From: JASHPR01 sp963833885
Lineage (GTDB): Bacteria; Actinomycetota; Actinomycetes; Streptosporangiales; Streptosporangiaceae
DNA length: 64,000 nucleotides
Reading direction: 5' to 3'
Assembly (NCBI GenBank): GCA_963833885.1
Contig: CAWHZU010000026.1
Coordinates: 1 to 64,000, forward strand
Below are positions 1-8,929 of this stretch, piece after piece; position 1 is the first letter of the stretch; every line of letters starts with the position of its first letter. The notes beneath the pieces are model-generated. The model searched no databases. It was not told the origin of the DNA and saw nothing but the letters and a program-made list of their open reading frames with translations. The position numbers and the translations under genes were made by a program.

Positions 1-17
1 CTGTCTGGACGAAGGAC

Positions 18-2591
18 TTGCCGCATGGCAATGTCGGTCGTAGAACGACTCTCACCAGCAGGTTCGGGCGCCCTCGCGGGAGCAAGGGTCGCCGGTCCGT
101 GCGGGGTGGACAGGCGCGTAGATGGAGCGCGGTGATAGCGATTCGGCTCGGCAAGGTCGAGGTGAAGCGCCGGGCCGCATGGGTGATGCCTGCGGCTCTC
201 GGTGCGATCGTCGTCGGGTACCTGGCGTGGGGCGCCTGGGTCAGCGCACACGACCCGAAGTGGCCCTACGACGGCCACATCTGGTGGCGGACCTGGCTGC
301 AGCCTGATAGCCAGCGGACCCTGCTGGTCGCCATCGGCATTTGGCTCGTGGCCTGGGTGTGCTACTGGTGGCCGCGCCGGCTCCAGGCTTCGCTGGTGAC
401 GATGGCCACCGTCGTGTCCATGGTCGTGATCGGCGGCGTTCTGAGCACCGCTTCACTGGTTCCGTGCAGCGGCGGGGAGACGAAGACCGCGGTCGTCGCC
501 TGGCTGCTGGGCATGTACGTGGGCAACTTCCCCTCGTCGGCCTACGGCCAGGCCCCGTGCCCGGGGCAGCTGCCCCTCGCCTTGCAGCTCGGTGAGTTCG
601 TCTGCCTGGCCGCGACGATGGTGGGTGCGATCGCAGCGGCGTCGGTGCTATGGCGCAAGCCGGTGAGCAGACTGTGGGCGCGGGCGGTCAGCGACGCGAC
701 GGTGTTCACCGGGCTCGACGCGATGACCATGCCCGTGCTGTGGAAACTGGCCGCGACCGGGCGCCCGAACCGGATCATCGTCGTCGAGCCGGACATCGCC
801 CACCCGATGCTGGACGAAGCCCGGGCCACCGGAGCGCGGATCATGATCGGGGACCCGGCGTCCGAAGGGATGCTGCAGCCGGTCCTGGCCGGCTGGCGCG
901 GCTGTGCGCTGAGCTATCTGTACGCGCTGCACCAGGACGTGCATGAGAACGAGGCGATTCTGGCCGCCGCACACCGGATCCTGCGCCGCTACCGGCCGCA
1001 TCCGGAGCGGCAGCCGCACCTGATCGCCCGGATCGATGACCCGCGGCACGCCAACCACTGGCGCGGCTGGCGCTGCGGCACCTCGAGCCACTGGTTCGAG
1101 GATGCGCTGAGCGCGCAGGAAGTCACCGCGTCCGCACTGGTCAACAAGATTTTCCGGATCGGCACCCGGCAGTTGCTGCTCTGCGGGGACAGCACCTTAG
1201 CCCTGGCCATCCTGCTCGAGCTCGCCCGCCGCTCCTGGGAACATCGCGGGCTCATCGAGGCCGCTGCCGCCGGTCGCGCCGCCTATCCGGACGCTATTGG
1301 GCCAGCCGGGGCCGACGGGGCTAACGGGACCAACGGGACCAACGGGGCCACCCCGCACGCGCTGGACCCGCATCCGCTCGAGAGTGTGTTGCTAATGGAC
1401 CGGCGCGCCGAAGACCTGCGCCGCGAGTACCTGGCCACCTCCGCCCACTGCATCGACGGGGCACCGCCGCAGGTGACAGCGCGGCCGCAGCCCTGGCAAG
1501 ACCAGCTTCTGGCCACCTTGGATGCCATGGTGCCCGACGCGGCGGCCGAAACCGCCGTGGTCGTCGCCGAGTCCCTGTCCGAGGACGGGATGCACGAGGC
1601 GGGGCGGGTGGCCCGGCTGCACCCGGGCGTCCCGGTGTTCGTGCCCACCTCCGACGGCGCAGGCAGCACCGGGGCGATCTTCGACCTGCTGCACCCCTTC
1701 CAGCGGACCCTCCTGGTGGACGGCGAGGCAGTCGAGGACACCTGGACGCGGGTGGCCCGGCACTGGCACGAGTGTCACCGTCTGAGGCGCCCGCCGGTGC
1801 CGAGCGACCCGAAGACGCACACGAGCCGACCGTGGGCCGATCTCGACCACTTCATCCGCCAGGACAACATCCTTGAGCTCCGTTCGGTCATGACCGCGGT
1901 CGTGGCCTGCGGGCGCCGGTGGGTGCCGCGCCGCGCCGTCCCGTCGGGCAGCTTCATCGAACTGAGCGACTGTGATCTCGAAGCGATCGCCCGCGCCGAG
2001 CACGACCGCTGGCGCCGACGGCGGCTTGCGGCCGGGTGGACCGCGGCCAGCAATGGCGCCCCGGCGACCAATGGCCGCGTGAATGCGCGGCTGATCCCCT
2101 GGAACGATCTTTCGCCCGAGTACCGGGCATCGAACATCGAGTACCTGCGGTCGCAGCTCGCGCAGCTGGAGAGCGTCGGCTTCGTGCCGGTCGTGCCCCA
2201 GGGCGGCCCGCCGCACGCGGAGGTGTTCGAGCGCGTCGGTGTCGTGCAGGCCAGGCAGCTGCAGACGCGCCGACGGTGGACCCGGCGATCGGGTGACGAG
2301 CTCGCCGGCGGCCCCGGCGACTGGCGGGTGATCGACGAAGCCAACGACGAGCGCACGGTCCGCGACCTGGACTTCCGGGCCAGCCACGAGCCGCTCGGCG
2401 GCGACCGGTGGCGCCGCACGGGCACCTACCGTGCGTGGCAGGTGGCCGAGCAACTGGTCCTGCGCACGATGGAGGGCCGGGCCGTCGCCCAGGCCGGGGA
2501 CTGGGTGGTGGAAGGGCACCGCGGACAGCGCTGGCCGGTCACCGACGAGCAATTCCGGCGGACCTACAAGTACAAGGGTGACCCAGATTAG
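18..2591 (+). CDS. Membrane protein with RCK/TrkA-N-like and RyR-like domains
   Basis: About 857 residues. Four hydrophobic segments lie near residues 54-77, 100-118, 123-148 and 191-211. A soluble part follows with a Rossmann/TrkA-N-like strand-helix pattern (IIVVEPDIAHPMLDEA, then ARIMIGD) near 250-330 and a second Rossmann-like core (QLLLCGDSTLALAILLELA) near 390-412. A low-complexity GANGTNGTNG insert sits near residue 435. Residues about 652-715 (RAEHDRWRRRRLAAGW ... LIPWNDL) match the prokaryotic RyR (ryanodine-receptor repeat) pattern. The C-terminus holds GDWVV ... WPVTDEQF, a motif I know from small phage-type domains. By analogy with CASTOR/POLLUX and RCK-gated channels it could be a ligand-gated ion conductor; that is inference. 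The N-terminus before the first membrane segment is Arg-rich and the true start may lie downstream, for example at the GTG or ATG just before the first helix. Confidence 0.7.
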   Translation: MPHGNVGRRTTLTSRFGRPRGSKGRRSVRGGQARRWSAVIAIRLGKVEVKRRAAWVMPAALGAIVVGYLAWGAWVSAHDPKWPYDGHIWWRTWLQPDSQRTLLVAIGIWLVAWVCYWWPRRLQASLVTMATVVSMVVIGGVLSTASLVPCSGGETKTAVVAWLLGMYVGNFPSSAYGQAPCPGQLPLALQLGEFVCLAATMVGAIAAASVLWRKPVSRLWARAVSDATVFTGLDAMTMPVLWKLAATGRPNRIIVVEPDIAHPMLDEARATGARIMIGDPASEGMLQPVLAGWRGCALSYLYALHQDVHENEAILAAAHRILRRYRPHPERQPHLIARIDDPRHANHWRGWRCGTSSHWFEDALSAQEVTASALVNKIFRIGTRQLLLCGDSTLALAILLELARRSWEHRGLIEAAAAGRAAYPDAIGPAGADGANGTNGTNGATPHALDPHPLESVLLMDRRAEDLRREYLATSAHCIDGAPPQVTARPQPWQDQLLATLDAMVPDAAAETAVVVAESLSEDGMHEAGRVARLHPGVPVFVPTSDGAGSTGAIFDLLHPFQRTLLVDGEAVEDTWTRVARHWHECHRLRRPPVPSDPKTHTSRPWADLDHFIRQDNILELRSVMTAVVACGRRWVPRRAVPSGSFIELSDCDLEAIARAEHDRWRRRRLAAGWTAASNGAPATNGRVNARLIPWNDLSPEYRASNIEYLRSQLAQLESVGFVPVVPQGGPPHAEVFERVGVVQARQLQTRRRWTRRSGDELAGGPGDWRVIDEANDERTVRDLDFRASHEPLGGDRWRRTGTYRAWQVAEQLVLRTMEGRAVAQAGDWVVEGHRGQRWPVTDEQFRRTYKYKGDPD

Positions 2592-2625
2592 AGCCCATTA
2601 CGCGACGCCCCGTGGCCGGTCGGGC

Positions 2626-4224
2626 TCATAGCGGGTCGATCTCGGCGAGCGCTGCGTCGAGGCGCAGCCACCGGGTGAGCCCCAGCTCGCGCAGGAACGG
2701 CACGTCGTGGCTGGCTACCAGCAGCGCGCCGCGGAAGCAGCGCAGGGCCTCGGTCAGGTGGCCCACGCTGGGCAGGTCGAGGTTGTTGGTGGGCTCGTCC
2801 AGCATCAGCAGCTGCGGCGCGGGCTCGGCGAGCAGCAGCGCGGCGAGGGTGGCGCGGAACAGCTCGCCACCGGACAGCGTCGAGACCGGCTGATCGGCTC
2901 GGCGGCCGGGGAACAGCATCCGGGCCAGGTTGGCGCGAACGGCGTTGGGCGAGGCGTGCGGCGCGAACCCGGCGACGTTGCCCGCCACGGTCAGCGCGGG
3001 GTCGAGCACATCCAGCCGCTGCGGCAGCAGCCGGGCCGGCACCGCGAGCCGAACCTCCCCGGCCGCCGGGGGCAGCTCGCCCGTGATCGTTCGCAGCAGC
3101 GTGGTTTTACCGGCGCCGTTCGGTCCCACCAGCGCGATGCGTTCCGGACCCTGCACGTTCAGCGTCACCGCGGGCCCGAACCGGGGTCGCACCGCGTCAA
3201 GGATGAGCACGCCCCGGCGGGCCGGCACCTCGGTGGCCGGCAGGTCGACGCGGATCTCGCCGTCGTCCCGTATCGTCTCTTCGGCCGCTGTGAGCCGTTC
3301 CTCCGCCTGCTTCATGCGGTCGATCTGCAGGTTGCGGTGCTTGCCCGCGGAGACCTGTGCCTCCCGCCTGCGCGCGTGGGCGACCACTCTCGGATATCGA
3401 TTGGTCTCTTCCATCTTCCGGCCGTAGCGCTCCCTGCGGTCCAGCTTCACCCTGGCCTCGGCGAGCTCGCGGCGCTGCCGGCGCAGGTCCGACTCGGCGG
3501 CGCGCACCACGCGCTCGGCCGTCTCCTGCTCGGCCGCCACCGCCGCCTCGTAGTCGTCGATGCTGCCGCCGAAGCTCCGCGCCTTGCCCCGGTACAGCTC
3601 GACGATGCTGTCCATCCGCTCGAGCATCGCGCGGTCGTGGCTGACCACCACCAGCACCCCGCGCCACGACTCGATCGCGCCGTACAGGGCCTGCCGGGCG
3701 TCGAGATCGAGGTTGTTCGTCGGTTCGTCCAGCAGGAGCACATCGGGCCGCCGGATCAGCACGGCGGCCAGGGCGAGCAGCACCGTCTCGCCGCCGGACA
3801 GCTCGGCGACGCTGCGGTCGAGCGTGACGCGGTGCAGGCCCAGCCGGTCGAGCGTGGCGCGGGCCCGCTCCTCGGCGTCCCAGTCCTCACCGATGACGGT
3901 GAAGTGCTCGGCCGCCGTGTCCCCGGACTCGATCGCTGACAGCGCCACGCGCACCTCGGCGATGCCGAGCACGTCATCGACGCGCCGCTCGCGCTGCAGG
4001 GTGATGTTCTGCGACAGGTAGCCAACCGCCCCGCACACCGTGACGGACCCGCGGATGGGGGTCAGCTCACCGGTCAGCAGCCGCAGCAGCGTGGACTTGC
4101 CGGCCCCGTTGGCGCCGACCAGGCCGGTGCGGCCGGTCCCGGCGGCCAGGTCCAGCCCGTTGAAGACATCGCCGCCGTCGGGCCAGGCGAAACCGAGATC
4201 GGAAACAGCGACGGAAGGCGTCAT
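2626..4224 (-). CDS. ABC-F family ATP-binding protein
   Basis: 532 residues with two ABC ATPase domains and no membrane segment, the ABC-F layout (ribosome-associated translation factors or antibiotic-resistance proteins). Walker A motifs GLVGANGAGKST and ALVGPNGAGKTT, two LSGGE signatures and two DEPTNNLDL Walker B regions are all intact. The inter-domain linker is long, charged and helical (about residues 230-320), as expected for a P-site tRNA interaction motif. I start at the ATG at 4224 because AGGAG lies six bases upstream; the reading frame extends nine codons further without a ribosome site. The family includes self-resistance proteins of macrolide, lincosamide and streptogramin producers as well as housekeeping factors, and I cannot choose between them. 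A hairpin abutting the Shine-Dalgarno site is listed separately. Confidence 0.9.
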   Translation of the reverse strand: MTPSVAVSDLGFAWPDGGDVFNGLDLAAGTGRTGLVGANGAGKSTLLRLLTGELTPIRGSVTVCGAVGYLSQNITLQRERRVDDVLGIAEVRVALSAIESGDTAAEHFTVIGEDWDAEERARATLDRLGLHRVTLDRSVAELSGGETVLLALAAVLIRRPDVLLLDEPTNNLDLDARQALYGAIESWRGVLVVVSHDRAMLERMDSIVELYRGKARSFGGSIDDYEAAVAAEQETAERVVRAAESDLRRQRRELAEARVKLDRRERYGRKMEETNRYPRVVAHARRREAQVSAGKHRNLQIDRMKQAEERLTAAEETIRDDGEIRVDLPATEVPARRGVLILDAVRPRFGPAVTLNVQGPERIALVGPNGAGKTTLLRTITGELPPAAGEVRLAVPARLLPQRLDVLDPALTVAGNVAGFAPHASPNAVRANLARMLFPGRRADQPVSTLSGGELFRATLAALLLAEPAPQLLMLDEPTNNLDLPSVGHLTEALRCFRGALLVASHDVPFLRELGLTRWLRLDAALAEIDPL

Positions 4225-4233
4225 GGCACACTC

Positions 4234-4272
4234 CTGAGGTTCGAGAATCACGCGGGACTCGGCAAACCTCAG
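4234..4272 (-). promoter_or_regulatory. Hairpin next to the ABC-F ribosome site
   Basis: An 8-bp perfect inverted repeat (CTGAGGTT / AACCTCAG) with a 23-base loop. In the minus-strand mRNA the downstream arm ends inside CAGGAG, the Shine-Dalgarno site of the ABC-F gene. Folding would partly hide the ribosome site. ABC-F resistance genes are often controlled by leader attenuation, so this is a plausible control element, but I see no leader peptide that settles it. Confidence 0.3.
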
Positions 4273-4375
4273 CGGTACAACGGTCTCCCCGATCTAGCGA
4301 CGTCAGGAACTACCTCCACGCTACTGCCGGCCGGCGTTCACGCCAACGGAATTCGCGTGGGCGGCAGGAAGCGGC

Positions 4376-4684
4376 TTACCCAGACTCTGCCGCGTGGCCG
4401 CGCCGCCGTCCCGGCGGTAACGGACGGCTCGCGCGCTCCTGGCCGGGCGACTGGTCCTCCCGCCGCGTCCTGCCCGGCTCCAGAGGTATGACCGGGGCGA
4501 GCCAGTCCGTATCGGGGATGTCCGGCTCCTCGATCGCGGGCTGTGGCCCGTCGATGAGCAGGGTCTCGATCACGCTAGCCAACCGGACAATGCAGCCACG
4601 CGTCTCGGCGAGGTCGTCCTCCAGCTGAGCTATCCGGCGGACCAGCAGCGTCCGGGACTCCGGCGTTTCGTTCGTGTGGGCCAT
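4376..4684 (-). CDS. Small coiled-coil protein of unknown function
   Basis: 102 residues, start ATG at 4684 with AAGGA nine bases upstream; a longer in-frame extension to 4756 lacks a ribosome site. Residues about 10-45 (TLLVRRIAQLEDDLAETRG) form a heptad-like helix suitable for a short coiled coil. The rest is acidic and proline-rich, ending in a basic, disordered tail. No catalytic motif or family is recognised. It is read in the same direction as the ABC-F gene, 150 bases upstream of it, and could share a transcript. Confidence 0.5.
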   Translation of the reverse strand: MAHTNETPESRTLLVRRIAQLEDDLAETRGCIVRLASVIETLLIDGPQPAIEEPDIPDTDWLAPVIPLEPGRTRREDQSPGQERASRPLPPGRRRGHAAESG

Positions 4685-4823
4685 GATGAGCTGTCCTTGC
4701 CTGCGGGGGCTGCGGTCGGCTGAATGACTGACGCTTCGCAGGGGACTCAGGTTCACCGGGCGTGAAACCCTGACCTGAAATCAGCCCTATTGTCCGTAAC
4801 AAGCAGTGACCAGCGCGCCGGGA

Positions 4824-5753
4824 CTACTGCCCGATAGCGGTCTTGTAGAGATCGGCAACAAGAACGCCGAATCGGGCAGCATACGACACGCTTGGCGTGT
4901 CTCCGCCCTGCTGATAGCCGCCGATCACGCCGATCACCGTGCCCAGCCCGGTCGTCGGGTTGACGTCCTCGAGCAGCGGGCCGCCGCTGGTGCCGTCGGT
5001 GTACCTGCCGCAGTCGAATACAAGCTGCGTCGGGCCGAAGCTACGCGCGAGGTTGCCGCACCTGATCGGGACGTTCGAGCCTTGGGGGTACCCGATCACT
5101 CGCACGTATTGCCCGGCTGCCTGGCCGATGCCGAGTCGCTCGCCTCCGGTGATGTCCTGGATCTTCGCTCCGTCCTGGCCGGTCACGGTGAGAAACGCAA
5201 CGTCGGCATTGGGATTTGCCGAGGAGATCCAGCTCTGGTCGACGATGACCCGGGTCACCCGCCAGATGCCGTACGGCATCCGGCCGTTGTCGTAGCCAGG
5301 AACGAACGCGAGCTGGCCGCTCCCGCCTCCGCCAACACAGTGAGCCGCGGTGATAACCAGGTCCCGGGCCGGGCTGTCCACGACGCTCGCGCTGCAGAAG
5401 TGCCCACCGAGGCCCCCGCCGCTGGTGACGGTGAACAGTGCCCCCACGGCAGGCGTCCCGGCGAACGCCACCGCCTGGGTCTGCAACGTGGGCGCCAGCG
5501 ACTGCGCACCGGCCGCCGAGGCGTTCAGGTCCTGGTCGATCGGGGTCGCGATGAGCCCAACGGCAGCCAGGGTGAGGCCGGCAGCCATGGCCAGCACCAG
5601 GCAAATCCGGCCGCAGACCCGCCCGCGCCGCCCGCCAGTTCCGCCGCAGTCATCGTTGGTCGATGGCGCAGCTGTCTCCTCCAGAGCTACCGGTTCAGCC
5701 TTCACGTCGTTCCCGGCCCGTCCCTTTTCATCACCCTCTGCGCGCTGCGTCAC
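4824..5753 (-). CDS. Membrane-anchored or secreted trypsin-like serine protease
   Basis: About 309 residues. A charged N-terminal cytosolic stretch is followed by one hydrophobic segment (CLVLAMAAGLTLAAVGLIA), acting as signal anchor or uncleaved signal, and then a chymotrypsin-fold domain. The catalytic triad is visible: His in TAAHC, Asp in NADVAFL and Ser in GTSGGPL. This resembles V8/glutamyl-endopeptidase-like members of family S1. Paired cysteines around the His and near the Ser suggest disulfides. I prefer the GTG at 5753 behind AGGAA; the frame is open to 5822. Substrate unknown. It stands alone between a coiled-coil gene and a strong terminator. Confidence 0.8.
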   Translation of the reverse strand: MTQRAEGDEKGRAGNDVKAEPVALEETAAPSTNDDCGGTGGRRGRVCGRICLVLAMAAGLTLAAVGLIATPIDQDLNASAAGAQSLAPTLQTQAVAFAGTPAVGALFTVTSGGGLGGHFCSASVVDSPARDLVITAAHCVGGGGSGQLAFVPGYDNGRMPYGIWRVTRVIVDQSWISSANPNADVAFLTVTGQDGAKIQDITGGERLGIGQAAGQYVRVIGYPQGSNVPIRCGNLARSFGPTQLVFDCGRYTDGTSGGPLLEDVNPTTGLGTVIGVIGGYQQGGDTPSVSYAARFGVLVADLYKTAIGQ

Positions 5754-5907
5754 GCTTCCTGCTATTAGACAGCCGCAGCCAAACATAGGAAAGAGCAAAG
5801 AACCTTCCCAAGCAGCGCCCATCTACGCATTCACGTAGATGGGCGGCAACGCGTATGGCCCTGTGGGCGATACGCGTCCGGGGATGCCTCGGCAGGTGCA
5901 GATACCA

Positions 5908-5943
5908 GCAAGCGCGGCCGGAACGCGATCCGGCCGCGCTTGC
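5908..5943 (-). terminator. Strong hairpin terminator of the phosphoesterase/propeller operon
   Basis: A perfect 14-bp GC-rich stem (5908-5921 with 5930-5943) and an 8-base loop, only nine bases past the stop of the beta-propeller gene. There is no clear U tract, which is common for actinobacterial terminators. It also separates this operon from the protease gene further along. Confidence 0.8.
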
Positions 5944-5951
5944 CTTGTGTG

Positions 5952-7145
5952 TCAGGAGCCGGGAGTTGGGGTGGAGGTGAGGACGATGCCGGTCGGCTCC
6001 TCACCGTCGCCCGCGTTGGCCTCGCCGCCGTAGCCGACGTTGAAGCTGCCGACGAGACTGTCATTGGCCGTGTCGAACACGGTGACGATGCCCGAGGTGA
6101 GCCCGCCGACCCACAGCTGGCTGCCGTCGGGGGTCAGGGCCAGGCTGACGGGGTCGCCCGCGTCGGAGATCGTGTCCGTGACGGTGTCGGACTTCGTGCT
6201 GATCACCGAGATGGCGTTGGAGTCGCCGTCGGCCACGTAAACCGTACTGCCGTCGGACGAGACCGCCAGCTGCCACGGCAGCTGGCCGACCCTGATCGTG
6301 CGGGTGACCCTGTTGGTCGCGGCGCTGATGACGTCCACCAGGCCCTGGGCGGTGTTGGTCACGTAGACCGTCTTGCCGTCCGGTGAGACCGCGACGCCCT
6401 CCGGGTTGCCGAGCCCGGGGATTAGGCCGGTCACCCTGTGCGTAGCGGTGTTGATGACCAGCAGGCCGTCGCCCGTTGTCACGTACGCGGTGGCGCCGGA
6501 CGGCGAGAACTCGATCTCCCTGGGATCGGTCGGCAGGCTGAACGTCGAGGTCACGGTGTCGCTGGCCGCCGAGATCACGCTGATCCCGCTGAGCGATGGC
6601 TGGCCGGTCTGCGGACCGGTGTCAGCCACCCACACCTGGCTGCCATCAGGGGTCACGGCCAGATCCTGGGGGTTAATGCCTACGTGGATGAGCGTCTCGG
6701 TGGGGTTTGCGTAGTTGTCCGGGTTGAGCGTGGCGGCGTCGATCACCGCGACGGTGTCGTTGCCGGTGTCGGCGAAGTACAGCGTGTTGCCGTACATCGC
6801 CACGCCCTCCTCGCTGGAGTCGTAGCTGATGTCTGACGTGCCGGTATTGGGCACTGCCCTGTCGCCCACGTTGTACTGCTGAATGAGCTTGCAGTTGCTG
6901 GTGTCGACGGCGTCGAAGGCCTGATAGCCGGGGAGCGCCACGTAGGCGGCTCCGGCAGGCCCGCCGCAGCTGGATGCGGCCAGCCGGGCCTTGACGGAAC
7001 GGCCATGGCCGTCAGTGCCGGAGTGCTGAGCGGCGAGCGCGGTGGCCGTACCGGCCGCCGCGAGTGCGACGGCTGCCGCCGCCGCAATGATCACGCGCCG
7101 GCTGGCCCAGGCCGGACGGGAACTCGATGATTCGCGCGATGCCAT
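5952..7145 (-). CDS. Secreted YVTN/YncE-type beta-propeller protein
   Basis: 397 residues. The N-terminus is signal-like: polar and basic, then a run of alanines and valines (IIAAAAAVALAAAGTATALAA). The remainder consists of repeated blades carrying the YVTN signature, for example VSPDGKTVYVTN, VTPDGSQVWVAD and VSSDGSTVYVAD, consistent with a seven-bladed propeller. These extracellular propellers usually bind partners or surfaces rather than catalyse. The start codon lies three bases after the stop of the upstream phosphoesterase gene, so the two are almost certainly cotranscribed and may act together outside the cell. Confidence 0.85.
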   Translation of the reverse strand: MASRESSSSRPAWASRRVIIAAAAAVALAAAGTATALAAQHSGTDGHGRSVKARLAASSCGGPAGAAYVALPGYQAFDAVDTSNCKLIQQYNVGDRAVPNTGTSDISYDSSEEGVAMYGNTLYFADTGNDTVAVIDAATLNPDNYANPTETLIHVGINPQDLAVTPDGSQVWVADTGPQTGQPSLSGISVISAASDTVTSTFSLPTDPREIEFSPSGATAYVTTGDGLLVINTATHRVTGLIPGLGNPEGVAVSPDGKTVYVTNTAQGLVDVISAATNRVTRTIRVGQLPWQLAVSSDGSTVYVADGDSNAISVISTKSDTVTDTISDAGDPVSLALTPDGSQLWVGGLTSGIVTVFDTANDSLVGSFNVGYGGEANAGDGEEPTGIVLTSTPTPGS

Positions 7146-7148
7146 TGG

Positions 7149-8645
7149 TCACACCCCCACTACGGCCGAGGCGGCTTTTGTGTTGCGCACCGGTTTGGAC
7201 CCGGGCGGCTGGACGGGCGGTGTCTGGTTCGCTCCTGGGTAAGGCGGAAGCTGGAACTGGACCACTTCCTGCTCCGCGAGCTCGAGCTGCTGCTTCGTGT
7301 CCGGCAGCCGCGGGAACCGTCCGCTCGGGAACGCCCCGAGCGCCGACGTGAAGTCGCCGACGGTCTGCCGCCGCCAGGCGGTGATGTTGGGGTTGACCAC
7401 GCCGGTTACCAGCTCGAGCAGCCGGGTGACCGAGGTGTGGTCGAACGTGTCGTGGCTGACGAAGCCGCCAACCGTCCACGGCGAGATGAGGATGCACGGA
7501 ACGCGGAAGCCGAGGCCGATGGGTCCCGGCGCGGACTTCTCGGCCGACGCCGACGAGGTGATGTACTCGCCGGCCGTGCCAGCCGGGGCGGTGGGCGGGA
7601 GAACGTGATCGAAGTACCCGTCGTTCTCGTCGTAGATGAGGATGAAGAGCGTCTTGGCCCAGACATCGGGATTGGCCGCGATCGCGTCGAGCTTGCTCTT
7701 GACGAAGTCGGCGCCCGCCGCCGGCATGAAGTCGGGGTGCTCGGACTGGTAGGAGGTCGGCAGGATGTACGACACCGTCGGCAGCCGGTCGTTGATGGCG
7801 TCGTACTCGAACTGGCCGGCCTGGTAGAACCTCATCGCGTTCTGGTACAGCGGTGAGGAGGTCGACGCGTTCTGGTAGTTGTCGAAGTACTCCAGCACGT
7901 TGAAGCCGTAGTTGTCGATCTCCTGGTACACCTTCCAGGACACGCCGGCCTTTGACAGCAGCTCCGGATAGGTCTGCCAGGAGAAGCCCTCGGGGGGCAC
8001 GTAGTTGCCATAGACCGGCCCGCCGTTGGTGCCCGCGGGATCCACCTGGCCGGTCATGAGGTAGAGCCGGTTGGGCCAGGTCGGCCCCAGCACCGAGCAG
8101 TGGTAGCCGTCGCAGATCGTGAAGGCGTCGGCCAGGGCCCACTGGAAGGGGACGTCGTCCCGCTTGAAGTACGCCATCGAGAACTGCCCGGCGGTCCCGT
8201 CATAGGAGTCGATCGCCGTATTGAGCCGCGAGGTCACGAAGCCGTCCATGGCCCCGTTGTCCCACGAGTCGTGCTGCGGTAGCCAGTCGTGGTTGGTCGA
8301 GGGCAGCGCCTGGGCACTCGTGCTGCGCGTGTCGGCGTGGAACGGGTACAGGTACCCGTCAGGATTGTCCGGATCCGCCTGTTTGAAGACGCCCGCGATC
8401 GCCGAAGGGTCGCTGAAGCCACGCACGCCGGGCATGGCGCCGAAGTAATGGTCGAAGGATCGGTTCTCCTGCATCAGCACCACGACGTGCTTGATCTCAG
8501 GTATCGGCTGCGTCGACCGTTTGCCGAGCAAGGACGCCGGCACGTTCTCGACAGCCTTTCGCAGATTGGGCGGCAGTGCGAACGACGCCAGCACCATGCC
8601 CCCCGCCGACGCCAATAGCTGACGCCGGCTCACCTCTATCGCCAT
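7149..8645 (-). CDS. Tat-exported phosphoesterase (phospholipase C / acid phosphatase family)
   Basis: 498 residues. The N-terminus has a twin-arginine signal (SRRQLLASAGGMVLASFAL). The phosphoesterase signature VVVLMQENRSFDHYFG follows near residue 55, with later metal-site motifs FILIYDENDGYFDH and SHDTFDHTS. This is the family of bacterial phospholipase C and acid phosphatase AcpA, which hydrolyse phosphomonoesters or phospholipids outside the membrane. The start at 8645 has GGAGG six bases upstream; the frame is open to 8669. It is first in an operon with the beta-propeller gene. It may serve phosphate scavenging, but I see no PhoP box I could defend. Confidence 0.88.
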   Translation of the reverse strand: MAIEVSRRQLLASAGGMVLASFALPPNLRKAVENVPASLLGKRSTQPIPEIKHVVVLMQENRSFDHYFGAMPGVRGFSDPSAIAGVFKQADPDNPDGYLYPFHADTRSTSAQALPSTNHDWLPQHDSWDNGAMDGFVTSRLNTAIDSYDGTAGQFSMAYFKRDDVPFQWALADAFTICDGYHCSVLGPTWPNRLYLMTGQVDPAGTNGGPVYGNYVPPEGFSWQTYPELLSKAGVSWKVYQEIDNYGFNVLEYFDNYQNASTSSPLYQNAMRFYQAGQFEYDAINDRLPTVSYILPTSYQSEHPDFMPAAGADFVKSKLDAIAANPDVWAKTLFILIYDENDGYFDHVLPPTAPAGTAGEYITSSASAEKSAPGPIGLGFRVPCILISPWTVGGFVSHDTFDHTSVTRLLELVTGVVNPNITAWRRQTVGDFTSALGAFPSGRFPRLPDTKQQLELAEQEVVQFQLPPYPGANQTPPVQPPGSKPVRNTKAASAVVGV

Positions 8646-8866
8646 GCAGGACCTCCAGATCGTCATCAACCTGGGCGGGGTCGACCCAACGGACGAAGGT
8701 AGTCCGCAGAGCGAAAGGGTAAACGGACGAAAAATAATGTTCTAGTGAGAAACAGGTGAAAGATGAGTGTCCTGAGCGCCAGGTTGCCAAATGATCTGGC
8801 GCGCGGTATACGCGGCAGGTAACCCCTCGCGGGCTCGGGACGGCCGTTCAGCAGGCACCATTCGCC

Positions 8867-8884
8867 CTGGCGACCGCTCGCCAG
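8867..8884 (-). terminator. Possible weak terminator after the glycosyltransferase pair
   Basis: A 7-bp perfect stem (CTGGCGA / TCGCCAG) with a 4-base loop, about 45 bases beyond the stop of the minus-strand glycosyltransferase. It is short and lacks a U tract, so termination is only a suggestion. Confidence 0.3.
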
Positions 8885-8929
8885 GAGCCATCCGCCCGGG
8901 GTGACCATTCCGCAGGAAGATCTGCGGGT

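Noticed and set aside
1310..1360. GGGACCAACGGGACC repeats as a mobile or regulatory repeat
   Set aside because: They are in-frame codons of a short Gly-Thr-Asn linker in the RyR protein.
2707..3939. 410-residue plus-strand open frame opposite the ABC-F gene
   Set aside because: Mirror of a strongly conserved ABC-F coding sequence; no motif of its own.
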